A stretch of 64,000 bases of DNA, taken from the NCBI GenBank assembly GCA_905221605.1, contig CAJNDS010000197.1, positions 1-64,000 of the forward strand, written 5' to 3'. Below the pieces are notes generated by a model. It did no database searches, was not told the DNA's origin, and was given only the letters and a program-made list of their open reading frames with translations. The position numbers were made by a program, and so were the translations under genes. Of the stretch, positions 19,501-28,246 are shown piece by piece. The first letter of the stretch is position 1; each line of letters starts with the position of its first letter. Origin of the DNA: Symbiodinium natans. Taxonomy: Eukaryota; Sar; Dinophyceae; Suessiales; Symbiodiniaceae.

Positions 19501-22052
19501 CCCCTGCTGCGCTGGACTTGCTACAGCAGTTTTGGCAGCTCTGTTTTGATTTGAACCTGGGTATTTTGATCGGTGACCTTCGGAGCGATCCCCTCGTTTG
19601 CTCTCTGCGAAAGCACCACTTGTCGTGTCTCCACGACACTGCACGCACGTGGCTTGTACGCCATCGCATTCCACTTGAGAACTGGACTTTGTTCCCAGTC
19701 GATCCGAGCGAAGTCCCACAACAGGCTGCCGTTGCAGCGCGTGCCGCGCGGTGGAACTTCCGCGGGAGTGCTACGTCCGCGACTGCGCCGACCGCGCCTG
19801 ATGCCCCCACAGCGCCAGCTTCTGTTCAATCGGACGCTGCGCGTGACCCAGATGCCTCGTCCAAGCTGACTCCCGCCAAGCGCGACCCAGGTGCCTTGGC
19901 CCAGGCGCGGCCTCCAACTGAGTGCAAGCCAGGTGCCTTGTCCTCACTGCCTCCCCACGAAATCACTGTGCCTGTTCGTCGCCAGGGTGATGTGGCACGA
20001 TATCTTTCTGGGCACGCCGCCTGCAGAAGCTTTCGGCACAGGGTACATTATTCACACTTTGATGATACCAAGTACACCTTCCAGGTGCATTGCTTGGAAG
20101 GGGCTGCTTGTCCTTACAAAGTTCATGCCACGTACTTCCGCCAGCCTGCCGGGTACAAAGCGGGGACCCTGTTACTGACGGCCGTGGGAGATCACAGTAC
20201 CCACGACGGGTGCGCTCGAAGCGGAAAGATTTTCACCCCCGAGCAAGACAGTGTTGCTCAAACTTTCTTGCGCGCCGGTGGCGGCTGTCCCAAGCTTCTG
20301 CTGCGCAAGTTGCAGGACGAGTGCCGAGGAGGTCGGCTGCCTGATAAACGTCAGCTGACGAATTGGTTGCAACGTGCAAAGCAGAAGCGGGACGCAGACA
20401 GTGCGAAGCCAGAGCCCATCGACCGAAACCGCGCTGCAACTCTTGGCTGTAGGCTCTCACAATGGAACCGGGTGCCTGAAGCCGTGACGGACTTGTATAC
20501 GTTCGCAGATCACATTCGCTTGGACCCGCTGGAGATATTTGTGCCGTTTGCTTGCCAAGGCTTGTTGCAAGTCATGAAGCGGTGGTGCGGTTCCGAGGTG
20601 TGCTTGGTTGTGGATGTCAAAATGAAAGTTCTGGAGCGTGGTCGAGGCATTGCAACTGCAAGTTTGCTCACCAAGACAGGCCTGCGGAACACCCGGTTGG
20701 GAGAAGGTCGCAAACAGGGCAAGGCCTGCGCGTCACGACCCTTTCCTCTCCTGCAGGCTATTGTGGGCTCCGAGTCGCATGAAGTCATCTCATCCTTCTT
20801 CAACCTTCTGTGTACTGTCTGGGATACGCATGCAACGCATTGCGTGCCACTGCGGGACCATGTGGTGCAAGTCCACAAAGATTTTGCGCCAGGCTTAGAG
20901 TCTGCGCGTAAAGCCTGTTTCCCTTGCAGTCGCCCGTGTGATGACTATTATCACTTTAGGCAGAAGCACCTTGAGCTCGACAGTCGTTTGTCGCACACTG
21001 CGTTGGTAGCAGGCAGATTTCAGAAGGCTCATCTTGGGTGGCTGCAAGCCGTTTTAGGATCCCTGCGGCTTCTACCTCGCGCCTCCATCTTTGACGCCTG
21101 CTGGCGAGGACTGCTAGCCCGCCTCACATCCATGGGCGAATGCACTGTGGCTGCGTACTTGGACAACACGTACACCGCTGCAATGCCACAGGCTCTCTTG
21201 CGCCACGAGCACGAATACTTGCCACATCATCGGTTTGCAGGTTGGTGGGTCGGATGTCGGGGCATTGTTTCGGGCACTGGCTGCGGCAGTAACCCTGCAG
21301 AAGCCATTCACAGTGCATGGCAGTCGAAACTCGAGTCCGTGGGTGGGCGTGCACCGTTGGGTGAAGTCCTTGGAGTCATGCAAAACCTGTATGCTGACCA
21401 CTGGTTAGACTCCTTTGATTGGGCCTCCGACACTGCGCTGCACTTGCAAAGCGTGGATGTTGATCCCACACATCTGCACGGTGTGCAGACTCTCAGTGCC
21501 GTTCACCGTTCTGCCGCGACGGAGCTGTTTCGTAGCCACTCTGAGCTCAGCCCTTCCTTCCATATTTACGACATTGAAACGGATGCTCTGTCCGTTGTCG
21601 CAGTTCGTATGTCTTGTTATGCTCCCGTACTCGCTGAGGACATGGCGCAGCTTGGTGTGCAGCTTCTAGTCTGCTCGCCTCACCAGGTGAAGCATTTTTT
21701 GCAAGAGGCTGGTGTCCTGCGCTGTGCAGGGGCAGCGTCGGAGTGGGAGTTTCAATATGGTCCGTGCAAGAAGCTCTTTGACAATATCGCTTACGTGACC
21801 GTTGAGCCTGCGCGGCTAGCTTGCACGTGTTTGCCTTATGCTCTGTGGGGCGGCTGCGAGCACATCCTGCTTTGTCGTGGGCTGACGTTCTCGCACCGTC
21901 AGGCCGATCTCAGCTTGGAGAATGTGCGTATCAGCAAGCCTCGTGGCCGCCCTCCCGGCGCCCGCGCGAGGCAGGCCATGGGCAAAGCTCAGCCCAAACC
22001 AGCTCCGAAAAAGGTTCGGAAGCCACGGAAAGTGTATCCTGAGTTGAAGTGA
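16578..22052 (+). CDS. USP-like protease / DUF3987-like P-loop / MULE transposase fusion
   Basis: One intronless ORF of 1,824 residues with three modules. (1) About 185-460: ubiquitin-specific protease fold with Cys box NPSLTTCYLGSALQ (Cys196), QDAGE (266-270), PEWFLLDIKRQ, and His box GQHFMAHV (His422) with FNDDW (Asp438/439), so the triad looks intact. (2) About 480-1050: DUF3987-like P-loop module with GTGNIGDGKSP (608-618, Lys616), a DEAG Walker-B-like site and TGLAQRF. (3) After an Ala/Pro/Thr linker (about 1055-1140): Mutator-like transposase with a WRKY/GCM1-like zinc finger (Cys1172, Cys1178, His1206, His1209), DDE residues Asp1346, Asp1435 and Glu1575, a SWIM finger C-x-C-x8-C-x-H (1749-1762) and an AT-hook (RGRPP, 1789-1793). 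All key residues are present, suggesting recent function. Expected role: cut-and-paste DNA transposition in the nucleus, with the protease perhaps removing ubiquitin from the transposase or host factors (inference). Confidence 0.85.
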   Translation: MVCAMSLLGRPLRLGPDHQRVAPGFVVAEVDTVLWASPTSWSVRSRVRRGDVFLATSFVKQVGPWTMLPVHGGGAVEAKSFRAAMADDLKIAAHVVVLDLDSRIKVRCAQPRRVRSTRTAAPPCERLPLPPDDCCAVSDTVACSFREVLLKAVRMCCGLTRKDRNRLMHALFGNTGRPIPSPNAHVGFANPSLTTCYLGSALQMLLAVPSVTDTLSSMTTLCRSDACPVCLLCTTALSVRSATQPVLLSSWGAWIRAIGRDFAEYQDAGEILRSLLVAMSAHISHPDLDFGHFFRFKIMEEVAYACSAGCPPPAERHNLLAEIMLPVSVSCCSEVSLEGLLGSYFDQEEIILPEGHSPPQCVCTQLLTRAVRRRLATLPEWFLLDIKRQDGEPAVVLSRFDSIVLSGTTLDLVGAVTRHGQHFMAHVRRNDSIVTFNDDWVSLSSAWPESVYACSTVLLFARRPASPTMPLSSASTQRSLADDAATLLSLYAQRKNVACVQFLQSLPLFLVPDSVQLKDLPHHLRAAIEILQSEAINAASALECRFSYHDSMLYPLAVLLEATAIASGMPAIFYIDTVHGLVNSLFHHRLCVNLGKFPESRSRYWFSGTGNIGDGKSPAVKPIVSLLDSVLERHPHLCVGTAVDRFHYQQSGTTAAAIDKLRQCEGYLTVHADEAGRCLCPKFASGGETDVSKFVDLTHFFDAAHGGEFSHTNKLERQKYLGKKRRGDPKGPVPTELELHIKHTNVHFLFLQQEHHFSHFFAQAAATRPTGLAQRFLFSFGAYENPSQQDHHGFFEQIAAPIISRLFELVLTRFGPRIPAAEEIAFRISDAQESTVASLSEMVFMFARRRGRDAFRSALPKSLYWLGTSLLTNHVLEQLWPHVLDNTVPSQYDLNISDDAFVASVHFMHRRYLRGQSILAVNVEERTWFFSDADQLTDEQALFLRILRGCSTRSVTVEACCRCDLWLKCEIRQRSPAALDLLQQFWQLCFDLNLGILIGDLRSDPLVCSLRKHHLSCLHDTARTWLVRHRIPLENWTLFPVDPSEVPQQAAVAARAARWNFRGSATSATAPTAPDAPTAPASVQSDAARDPDASSKLTPAKRDPGALAQARPPTECKPGALSSLPPHEITVPVRRQGDVARYLSGHAACRSFRHRVHYSHFDDTKYTFQVHCLEGAACPYKVHATYFRQPAGYKAGTLLLTAVGDHSTHDGCARSGKIFTPEQDSVAQTFLRAGGGCPKLLLRKLQDECRGGRLPDKRQLTNWLQRAKQKRDADSAKPEPIDRNRAATLGCRLSQWNRVPEAVTDLYTFADHIRLDPLEIFVPFACQGLLQVMKRWCGSEVCLVVDVKMKVLERGRGIATASLLTKTGLRNTRLGEGRKQGKACASRPFPLLQAIVGSESHEVISSFFNLLCTVWDTHATHCVPLRDHVVQVHKDFAPGLESARKACFPCSRPCDDYYHFRQKHLELDSRLSHTALVAGRFQKAHLGWLQAVLGSLRLLPRASIFDACWRGLLARLTSMGECTVAAYLDNTYTAAMPQALLRHEHEYLPHHRFAGWWVGCRGIVSGTGCGSNPAEAIHSAWQSKLESVGGRAPLGEVLGVMQNLYADHWLDSFDWASDTALHLQSVDVDPTHLHGVQTLSAVHRSAATELFRSHSELSPSFHIYDIETDALSVVAVRMSCYAPVLAEDMAQLGVQLLVCSPHQVKHFLQEAGVLRCAGAASEWEFQYGPCKKLFDNIAYVTVEPARLACTCLPYALWGGCEHILLCRGLTFSHRQADLSLENVRISKPRGRPPGARARQAMGKAQPKPAPKKVRKPRKVYPELK

Positions 22053-22302
22053 CCGCGCTCAGCACATTGGCGCTGGATGTCTCGCTCCGTCGGACACGAC
22101 AGAGTCCTTGCCGGCACCTGGTGTAGCTGTGAGATGCCATGCGAAATGACAAAAGCTGTGTGCCATTGCCACGTGGTCTGCCTGTGTGTGCCTAGCAGCA
22201 GCATTGAAGCCAGTTGCGCGCCGTGCACAATGAGCATGGGTTGTTGCCTGCAGCTTTCGGTTGCGTGCTTTCTGGTTTCTTTGCTCGTTGCTACGTAGCT
22301 TC
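22053..22302. other. Spacer after the giant ORF
   Basis: 250 bp between two plus-strand coding regions. No terminator or inverted repeat was identified by eye. Confidence 0.3.
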
Positions 22303-23687
22303 ATGGCTGGGACACGCGTCTCCAAGCACACCAAGACAAGGCTGGCGTTCTCATTCGTTCTTAGGATGTGCCTGCTTGAACAGTGGCCAGGCGTGGCGGT
22401 CGAAGCGGCTGGCAACGTGCCCAGCAACCTGCCGCCTTTGTGCGAAGCAACGGTCGGGTTATGGGAGGAGTGCCGCCCGAAGCTTCACGTCGCGGCCTTG
22501 GCTTTATGTCCTGCTGACGTTGGTGCCTGTTGGAAGTGGATTAGGCAGCTCGGCAAGCAAGGTCGAGGTCAAGGCGGGCGCTTGCTGCTAGTCAGTTATA
22601 TATACGTTTGCTTGAGTCGTAGGAACCTATTGCTTTTGGTAGAACTGGCTTCCGGCAGCGGAAGCGGCCTATACCACCTTCCGGGTGGCCTTGCTGGGGC
22701 TCCTGCACGAGTGGCATGTTCGTCTGCAAGCTTTTTGCAGGCAACTTTTCATGTCTAAATGTGCGCATTCTTGTGAGTCTAGCACCTTCTCCTTCTCGTG
22801 CTATCTCCACTGTGTGCATCATCCAGGACAGTTCAGACGCATGCTGCGACGGTGGAGATGCAAACGCACCTCTTGCAGATGGTCAAGGCAGTGGACTTAG
22901 TTTCGTTCTCAGATGTGATGTGCCGCAGTATAGTGACATAGTATGTGACACCTGTGCGTTTCACGGTCATGGTAACGGGCTGGTGCGGCGCCCTCAAGAG
23001 ATTCCCTCCTCTCCTGCGTGCTAAAGGCCAAGTGGGAGGATGTACGTGCAGCACACCTGGATGCGTCTCTTTGCCGAGCTCTTCCCGAGGGATGGTTTTT
23101 TGGAAAACTTGCGCAGACACTGCCGGGTGTCGTAACAGCTGCTCTCCGGCTGCATCTCTGCTTCTTGACAGATTGACATTGTTCTCTGCTTTTTCTGCGC
23201 CTTCAGGACTTCGAACCATCCCCGTGTACCGAAGAAGCGCTCTTGGCTCATGTCAGCCGTGCTGTTGCACGTCTGGAAGGCTTCGTGCGTCCGCTCTCAT
23301 ATCTGCAAGAGCGGGTTTGTTCTGTCCGGCAGGACACCCAGAACCTCGCAATATTGAGGTTCGTCGTTTGCTCAAGTGACTCGAGTGTGCTCGCGTGTGT
23401 TTGCTGTTGTTTGCCTTCGAAACCTTTCCTTGTAGGACGTCGGCCCCTATGAGCGCACTGAAGGGCGGGTGCAGAAAGTCATCCCAGTTTCCAAAGGGGC
23501 CGCTTTCTTGGTCTTGATAGAGTTTCGTTTGGACAAAGATGGGCCCCTACTCGGTCTTAGCGGAATCATAGACAGCTCCGAAGCCATTGTGCGTGGTGAT
23601 CTGGCTTCTTTTTCGATTGGCTGGCGGCGGGATCGAGGCACGTGGGTACGCACGGCCGTCGCAATTTCAAAGCAGCCGGACATCTGA
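22303..23687 (+). CDS. Six-exon gene, product unknown (about 338 residues)
   Basis: Product not recognised, but the gene structure is self-consistent. Proposed exons: 22303-22590, 22643-22752, 22827-22932, 23027-23131, 23207-23362 and 23436-23687. All introns are GT-AG, 52 to 94 nt long, and every junction keeps the frame (phases 0, 2, 0, 0, 0). The start is ATG in MAGTRVSKHTKTR; the end is SKQPDI-stop. The protein is mostly helical, with Leu/Ala-rich amphipathic stretches (AAYTTFRVALLGLLHEWHVR, VEMQTHLLQMVKAVDLVSF, LLAHVSRAVARLEGFV) and a beta-rich C-terminus (AAFLVLIEFRLDKDG). The fourth intron could instead use a GA donor at 23171. It follows the transposase ORF on the same strand by 250 bp and might be an accessory gene of the same element or a host gene. 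Confidence 0.55.
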
Positions 23688-23819
23688 GCGCAGAGACTCT
23701 TGACTCTTGCTTGAGAAAAGCAGCAGTGTTTGCATTTGCAAACATGCGGTGTCTTAGCCGTCGTCGTAGCAGATACAAGCCGGCCCCCCCTACCTGTCCA
23801 GGGAACCAGCCCCTAGTTC

Positions 23820-23945
23820 TCAATTTCGGGTTTAGGTCGAACTTTAACTTTAGCGTTTGGAGCTTTTGGGGGTTAAGGTTTCAAAGCTTGAGGTTTAGGG
23901 ATTCAGAGTTTAGGGTTTTGGGATTTAGGGTTTGGAGTTTGGAGT
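23820..23945 (+). repeat. Degenerate telomere-like repeats
   Basis: Decayed GGTTTAGGG and GGTTTGGAG words, about 125 bp, with no intact run longer than two units. Confidence 0.6.
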
Positions 23946-23999
23946 TGTGAACTGCACCTGTTCGCTTGCAATGCATGTTGCACCTCCTTTTTGAAGCTC

Positions 24000-24262
24000 T
24001 GTGTGTTCGGCAAAGGTTGAAAAAAAAACATTCCGGGGTCCGAAAAAAGAAGCGGGGTCGGTCACAAGACGCTGCGGGGTTGAGAAAAAGACGGTCGTTC
24101 CTTCTTTGACGGCTGCGAACAGGGTCGTCAAAAAGACATTTTTGTTTTTTTGGGCCCCGTAACGAGGCCGGGAAAAAGACCGAGGCCAAAAAAAAGACTT
24201 TCCGGGGTTGAAAAAGGTCGCGGGGTCGGAAAAAAAACATTCCGGGGCCAGGAAAAAGAGAA
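24000..24262 (+). repeat. Short interspersed CCGGGG-(A)n-GAC tandem repeats
   Basis: Eight to ten degenerate units of about 25-30 bp, typically TTCCGGGGTC followed by GAAAAAAA and an optional GAC. Minus-strand ORFs rich in Phe/Pro (FFSDPATFF-like) are translations of the repeat. Related in style to 9,530-9,705. Confidence 0.6.
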
Positions 24263-24264
24263 GC

Positions 24265-24770
24265 CCAAGCCCGCGGAAAGCCAGCCTGCGCACCCATCAT
24301 GCAGAGCAACACAGTCTCGGTCTGTGATCTCATGTGGCGCGCACTTGCAGCGGGACCCGCCATGAACCTACTGAACCAGGTGCAAGACTCGGGTGTGCTG
24401 ATCGGAATCGCTGACACGCTACTGCGTCTGCCTGAAACGTTTCCGGCGTCTTTTTGAAGGTTTATACCCTATCATCACGCAGTGCCTCAGATTGTTGCAG
24501 CATTTCGACCTTGCTGAAATGTTGGATTGCCCGGTCTCGCAGCTGGACAAAGCGAGGCTTTCGGAGTCCCTGGTGGGGTATGGCTTTCTTACACAGCGCA
24601 GTACATCGCGGATCTTTTCTCTGCGGTGTCGGACTTGCCGAGTGTCATCAATGCCAGTTTTCCTGCAATGCTCAGCTACGCTAACCCAGATTATTGGCTG
24701 GGTGCACTTCTGCTCACATTCGAGTCCCACCAAAAAGGTCCCCTGGAGCGTACGGCAGGGCTGCCCATTG
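24265..24770 (+). pseudogene. Degraded, probably retrocopied paralogue of the gene at 4.4-5.5 kb
   Basis: The plus strand encodes MQSNTVSVCDLMWRALAAG, identical over those 19 residues to the minus-strand gene at 4356-5528. It then has shortened versions of the following part (two internal deletions) and LQDSG/GIADTLL/LPETFPA with a stop just after. Beyond the point that matches the exon end (DPIITQ) it continues with new protein-like sequence, LRLLQHFDLAEMLDCPV and DKARLSESLVGYG. A frame change follows, then AQYIADLFSAVSDLPS and LSYANPDYWLGALLLTFE. The simplest reading is a copy of spliced RNA that preserves the next exon of the source gene. Stops and frame changes make it non-functional. Confidence 0.7.
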
Positions 24771-25065
24771 TTCTTGGTTTTCCTGAATCTAACAATAAAA
24801 TTACTGACCTGCAGATCAATTGGCTCGGATTGGAACGAAGCAGGTTCTTGTTGCGTGGGTTTGGTGGTTTGACTTTTGTCGCAGCTGCTCTTCGCATTTC
24901 ACACGCTTAAAAGGCATTCCGTAGTAAAGCAACGCCGGCTCTAGGCTTCCGCAGCTGCAAGCATGATTGGAGGAAGAGAAGTGGACATCAGCGAAACAGT
25001 GAGAGAGGCCGTCACTGTTTGCCTGGACGTGGTCGTTGCCCTGGAGCCTTCTGGCATGCCATCTG

Positions 25066-25306
25066 TCCGTTGTGGTGCCTCTTGCTTTCTGCGTTGAAGA
25101 GGCGTTGACCACTTGCCGTCAGTTTGTGCATGCACGCTTTTGCGAATGATTGCCCCTTGTTCCTTCGCGGCAAAACAGAGTTCGAGTGCTTTCTGGTTTG
25201 CTTGTGAGCGCGAGTTTATATATTCCCGATGTGGATTGATGAGTTTACTCTTTGCCAATACATTTGCTCGAGTTTTACGATTGCAGTTTTGTAAATCAAT
25301 AAGACG
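25066..25306 (+). repeat. Direct duplication, copy 1 of 2 (about 241 bp)
   Basis: Nearly identical to 25646-25887, about 580 bp downstream, from GTGGTGCCTCTTGCTTTCTG to AAATCAATAAGACG with only a few substitutions. On the minus strand both copies keep the same open frame (SKLIHPHREYINSRSQANQK), which may be a fragment of a mobile element or gene. Confidence 0.8.
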
Positions 25307-25309
25307 ACT

Positions 25310-25645
25310 AATTCACGGAACGTGATAATGTGGTCTTTTGATTGAAAGTCGCTGCAACAGCGACGCAAAACTGCAAGTGGTTTCATGTTTTAATTGTGTT
25401 GACACGGAATGTTCCAAAAACGGAGCCACGTGTTGAGCGTGTTTTCATTCATGGATGTGACTGTTTGGTATGAAGTTTTTACACGGCGCATACTCAATGC
25501 ACAGGGAGAATTCTGTGCCGTCAGTATGGCCCGAACCTGCAGAGAGCAGTCAAAGTAGGTCATTAAACTGGCCTTCAGATCCGAACAGGTTTCATCTCCA
25601 CCCACCCACCCAGCAGTGGGGTCTTCGGGGAATGGGGTATGGCGG
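25310..25645. other. Unique spacer between the two duplicated copies
   Basis: About 340 bp separating the duplication. A minus-strand open frame crosses it and joins the copy-2 frame (25390-26037) but has no recognisable domain. Confidence 0.3.
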
Positions 25646-25887
25646 GTCCGTCGTGGTGCCTCTTGCTTTCTGCGTTGAAGAGGCGTTGACCACTTGCCGT
25701 CAGTTTGTGGATGCACGCTTTTGCGAATGATTGCCCCTTGTTCCTTCGCGGCAAAACAGAGTCCGAGTGCTTTCTGGTTTGCTTGTGAGCGCGAGTTTAT
25801 ATATTCCCGATGTGGATGGATGAGTTTACTCTTTGCCAATACATTTGCTCGAGTTTTACGATTGCAGTTTTGTAAATCAATAAGACG
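25646..25887 (+). repeat. Direct duplication, copy 2 of 2 (about 241 bp)
   Basis: Second copy of the segment at 25066-25306, same orientation. The sequences on either side differ between the copies, so the boundaries are sharp at GTCCGT on the left and AAGACG on the right. Confidence 0.8.
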
Positions 25888-26004
25888 GTCCCTGGCAATG
25901 ATAGGACAACTGGGGCATCCGTCCCCAGAGCTTGCTACGGCAAGAATGAAAGCATCCGATGCAACATGAGCTGTGAAGAGCGACGGAATCGGTAGCCTCT
26001 TGGC

Positions 26005-26290
26005 TACTCTTGGATAGCCCCACTGGCTGATCACCATGGGGCAGGAAGATTCAGTGGGGCGAATCCCTCACTGACTGGTCACGGTGCGTGCTTCTACGTT
26101 GCACTGTGCTGTTTCGCCTTGATCGATGCTGCCTGGCGAGCCGGGTTGGAGCGTCATCTTGCAAATGACGCTTACCGGAGCTGCCTCGGCACGTTTGGCG
26201 GTGCGCGCCCTTGGCTGATCGCCATGGTCAGTCGGCTGTGGCTACTTAAGGAAGAGCTGATCACCATGGGGCAAATTTGGCCTACCCTCC
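26005..26290 (-). repeat. Dispersed CCATGG-motif copies
   Basis: Reverse-complement copies of the 20-mer found at 8.7-9.0 kb: CCACTGGCTGATCACCATGG at about 26,019. Shorter relatives are at about 26,214 (TTGGCTGATCGCCATGG) and about 26,253 (AGCTGATCACCATGGGG). They recur within 250 bp, as in the first locus. Confidence 0.55.
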
Positions 26291-26934
26291 CTGCGGGAGG
26301 GGTAGGCATCGATGGGGTATTGCATGCCTCGGTTACCACAACAGTCAAACTTCGGCCGATGCAGCAGTTTGAGTAGGCTCACACCGCCCATTCTTGGAAC
26401 GTCGGCAATGACAGCTGCGAGTATGTGAACATCCAACCTGCAGGCTGCCAACTTATTCAGATGATTGTGTGATGGTGATTTTGTTCTCTGGCACACAATC
26501 GCATTTTGCGATTCCCTCACACGACTTGGTGCTGCTATGGCTCTGATCAGGGACTACATCGACGAGCTTGAGTACTGAGCGCGTGGGGTCTTCTTAGTAG
26601 TTTCGCCGCCCTTTTCTGGTTTGTTGTTTGGTCGTTGTGTTGCTGGTTTGTTTGGTTGGGTTGTTTCTTCTCTCTTGGTTGTGTTGCTTCTTTCTGGCGA
26701 CCTGTTTCACACCTAGTTGAGAGACCCACAAGATCGGCCTACTGTGCTACTGATGTAGTAAAGAGGCGTCCGCTTAAAAAAAAGTTTTGCAATGCTTCCC
26801 GGCAAAACCAGCGTGTGACTTCTCTGATTGGAATTGAGAGATTATGGACATTTGGAATACTGGAACATTCTGGCATGGATATTGGATTGATGACATTTTT
26901 TCTCGAAGTGCTGGCGGCTAGAACATAAATACGT

Positions 26935-27365
26935 GAACACTCGCACGCACTGGAAGCACGGACGTCAAAATCGTGCGGGCATGGATGCTCTGGCCACTCG
27001 TGCGCACTGGTACCAGGGACGTTTTCATCGTGGAGGCATGGATGCTCTGGCCACGCATGCACTGGTAACACGGACGATGTCATGGATGCTCTGGCCACCC
27101 GCATGCACAGGTAACACGGACATTATCATCGCGCAGTCATAGATGCTCCAGCCACTCGCACGCACTGGTAAATCAGACTTTATCATAGTGCAGGCATGGA
27201 TGCTCTGGCCACGCGCACGCACTGGTAACACGGATGTTATCATGGTGCAGGCATGGATGGTTTGGCCACTCGCACGAACTGGTAGCACGGACGTTATCAT
27301 CACGCGGCGGACGTTATCATCGTGCGGCCATGGATGCTCTGGCCACTCGCACGCACTGGTTCCAC
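26935..27365 (+). repeat. Minisatellite, about 57-bp unit, 8 copies
   Basis: Repeats of ATGGATGCTCTGGCCACTCG, CGCACTGGTAACACGGACG and TTATCATCGTGCAGGC, with small length changes. Both strands stay largely open across it, giving ORFs with MDALATR on the plus strand and WPEHPCPHD on the minus strand; these are by-products of the array. Confidence 0.85.
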
Positions 27366-27616
27366 AAAAAGCGTTTTGGCAGGAGTCGCTCGTGGCGCCG
27401 TCACCAGAAACAATGGTATGCTTTGAAACTGTTTTTGGCAAGGCAAGAGCTTTGGCACTTGTTGTATGAAGACTGGACAGTTTAGAAGCCGCCCTGACCT
27501 GCCATGCGACTTGTACTGGCTGGCATTGAAAAGGCAGCCTTTACAACCCAAGCTGCAGAACTGCGCCATGTACAAAGCTGCACAAACGAGCCAAAACCCT
27601 GTCCAAACACGTTAGA

Positions 27617-27775
27617 ATGGAAGCAGCCCAGTACTTCGACATTCTGAGGCATGCATTCGTGCAGCAAAAAGTTGGTTCTATTGCATTGCCTGGCTTTGCT
27701 GCCGAAGCATCTTCAACGTCTCCTGCTTCGTTTCCATGTCTTCAAAGGTTGAAGCAGGTTGCGATGTTGGTTTAG
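27617..27775 (+). CDS. Possible short exon or micro-ORF (52 residues)
   Basis: Not recognised. The ATG at 27617 gives a compact, protein-like sequence starting MEAAQYFDILRHAFVQQKVG, with a Ser/Ala-rich middle and a hydrophobic end (LKQVAMLV). No flanking exon could be linked. It could be an exon remnant. Confidence 0.2.
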   Translation: MEAAQYFDILRHAFVQQKVGSIALPGFAAEASSTSPASFPCLQRLKQVAMLV

Positions 27776-27779
27776 CTGC

Positions 27780-28245
27780 AAGCTAAGCTGGGCTTTCCGC
27801 CGGCTTTGTGCAGTTGCGCTTCAAAGCTTTGTTCGTACCTTACAAGCCTGAGAGAGGGTGATAAAACGATTTTCGTACAAACCTGGGGCGACGCTTATCT
27901 CAAAATGCAGACGCTTGCGGATATAGCACGTTGGGTAGGGTGCAAAATCCATTGCCAAACTTCCATCCCTGTTAGGAAGCAACCAGAAGTAGGCAGACGT
28001 TCTTCGTGAAGATTCTGAAAGGCCGCAAAAAGCAAAACCACAATAGAACCAGGTCGACTTTTTGCTGCAATTTGGGGATCCAGTTTGTTTTTTTGGTGAG
28101 AGGCCCTAAAAACTTTGAGCTTCAGACGGGTGATGTAGCTGACACACCAACACACCAGGCTAATTGAAAACAAAAAGAAGCAGAGTCCCTAGTCAACCCC
28201 ACAGTATCCGTGCAGAGAATGGCTGGGCACTACCCCGAAGAGCAC
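27780..28245. other. Non-coding or decayed sequence
   Basis: A plus-strand frame at 27806-28009 reads SSYL-type helical sequence (YLTSLREGDKTIFVQTWG) but lacks supporting context. Nothing else is recognisable. Confidence 0.25.
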
Positions 28246-28246
28246 C

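Noticed and set aside
23171..23206. 36-nt GA-AG intron as the fourth intron of the six-exon gene
   Set aside because: It keeps the frame, but the GT-AG alternative at 23132-23206 also does, with a length like its neighbours.
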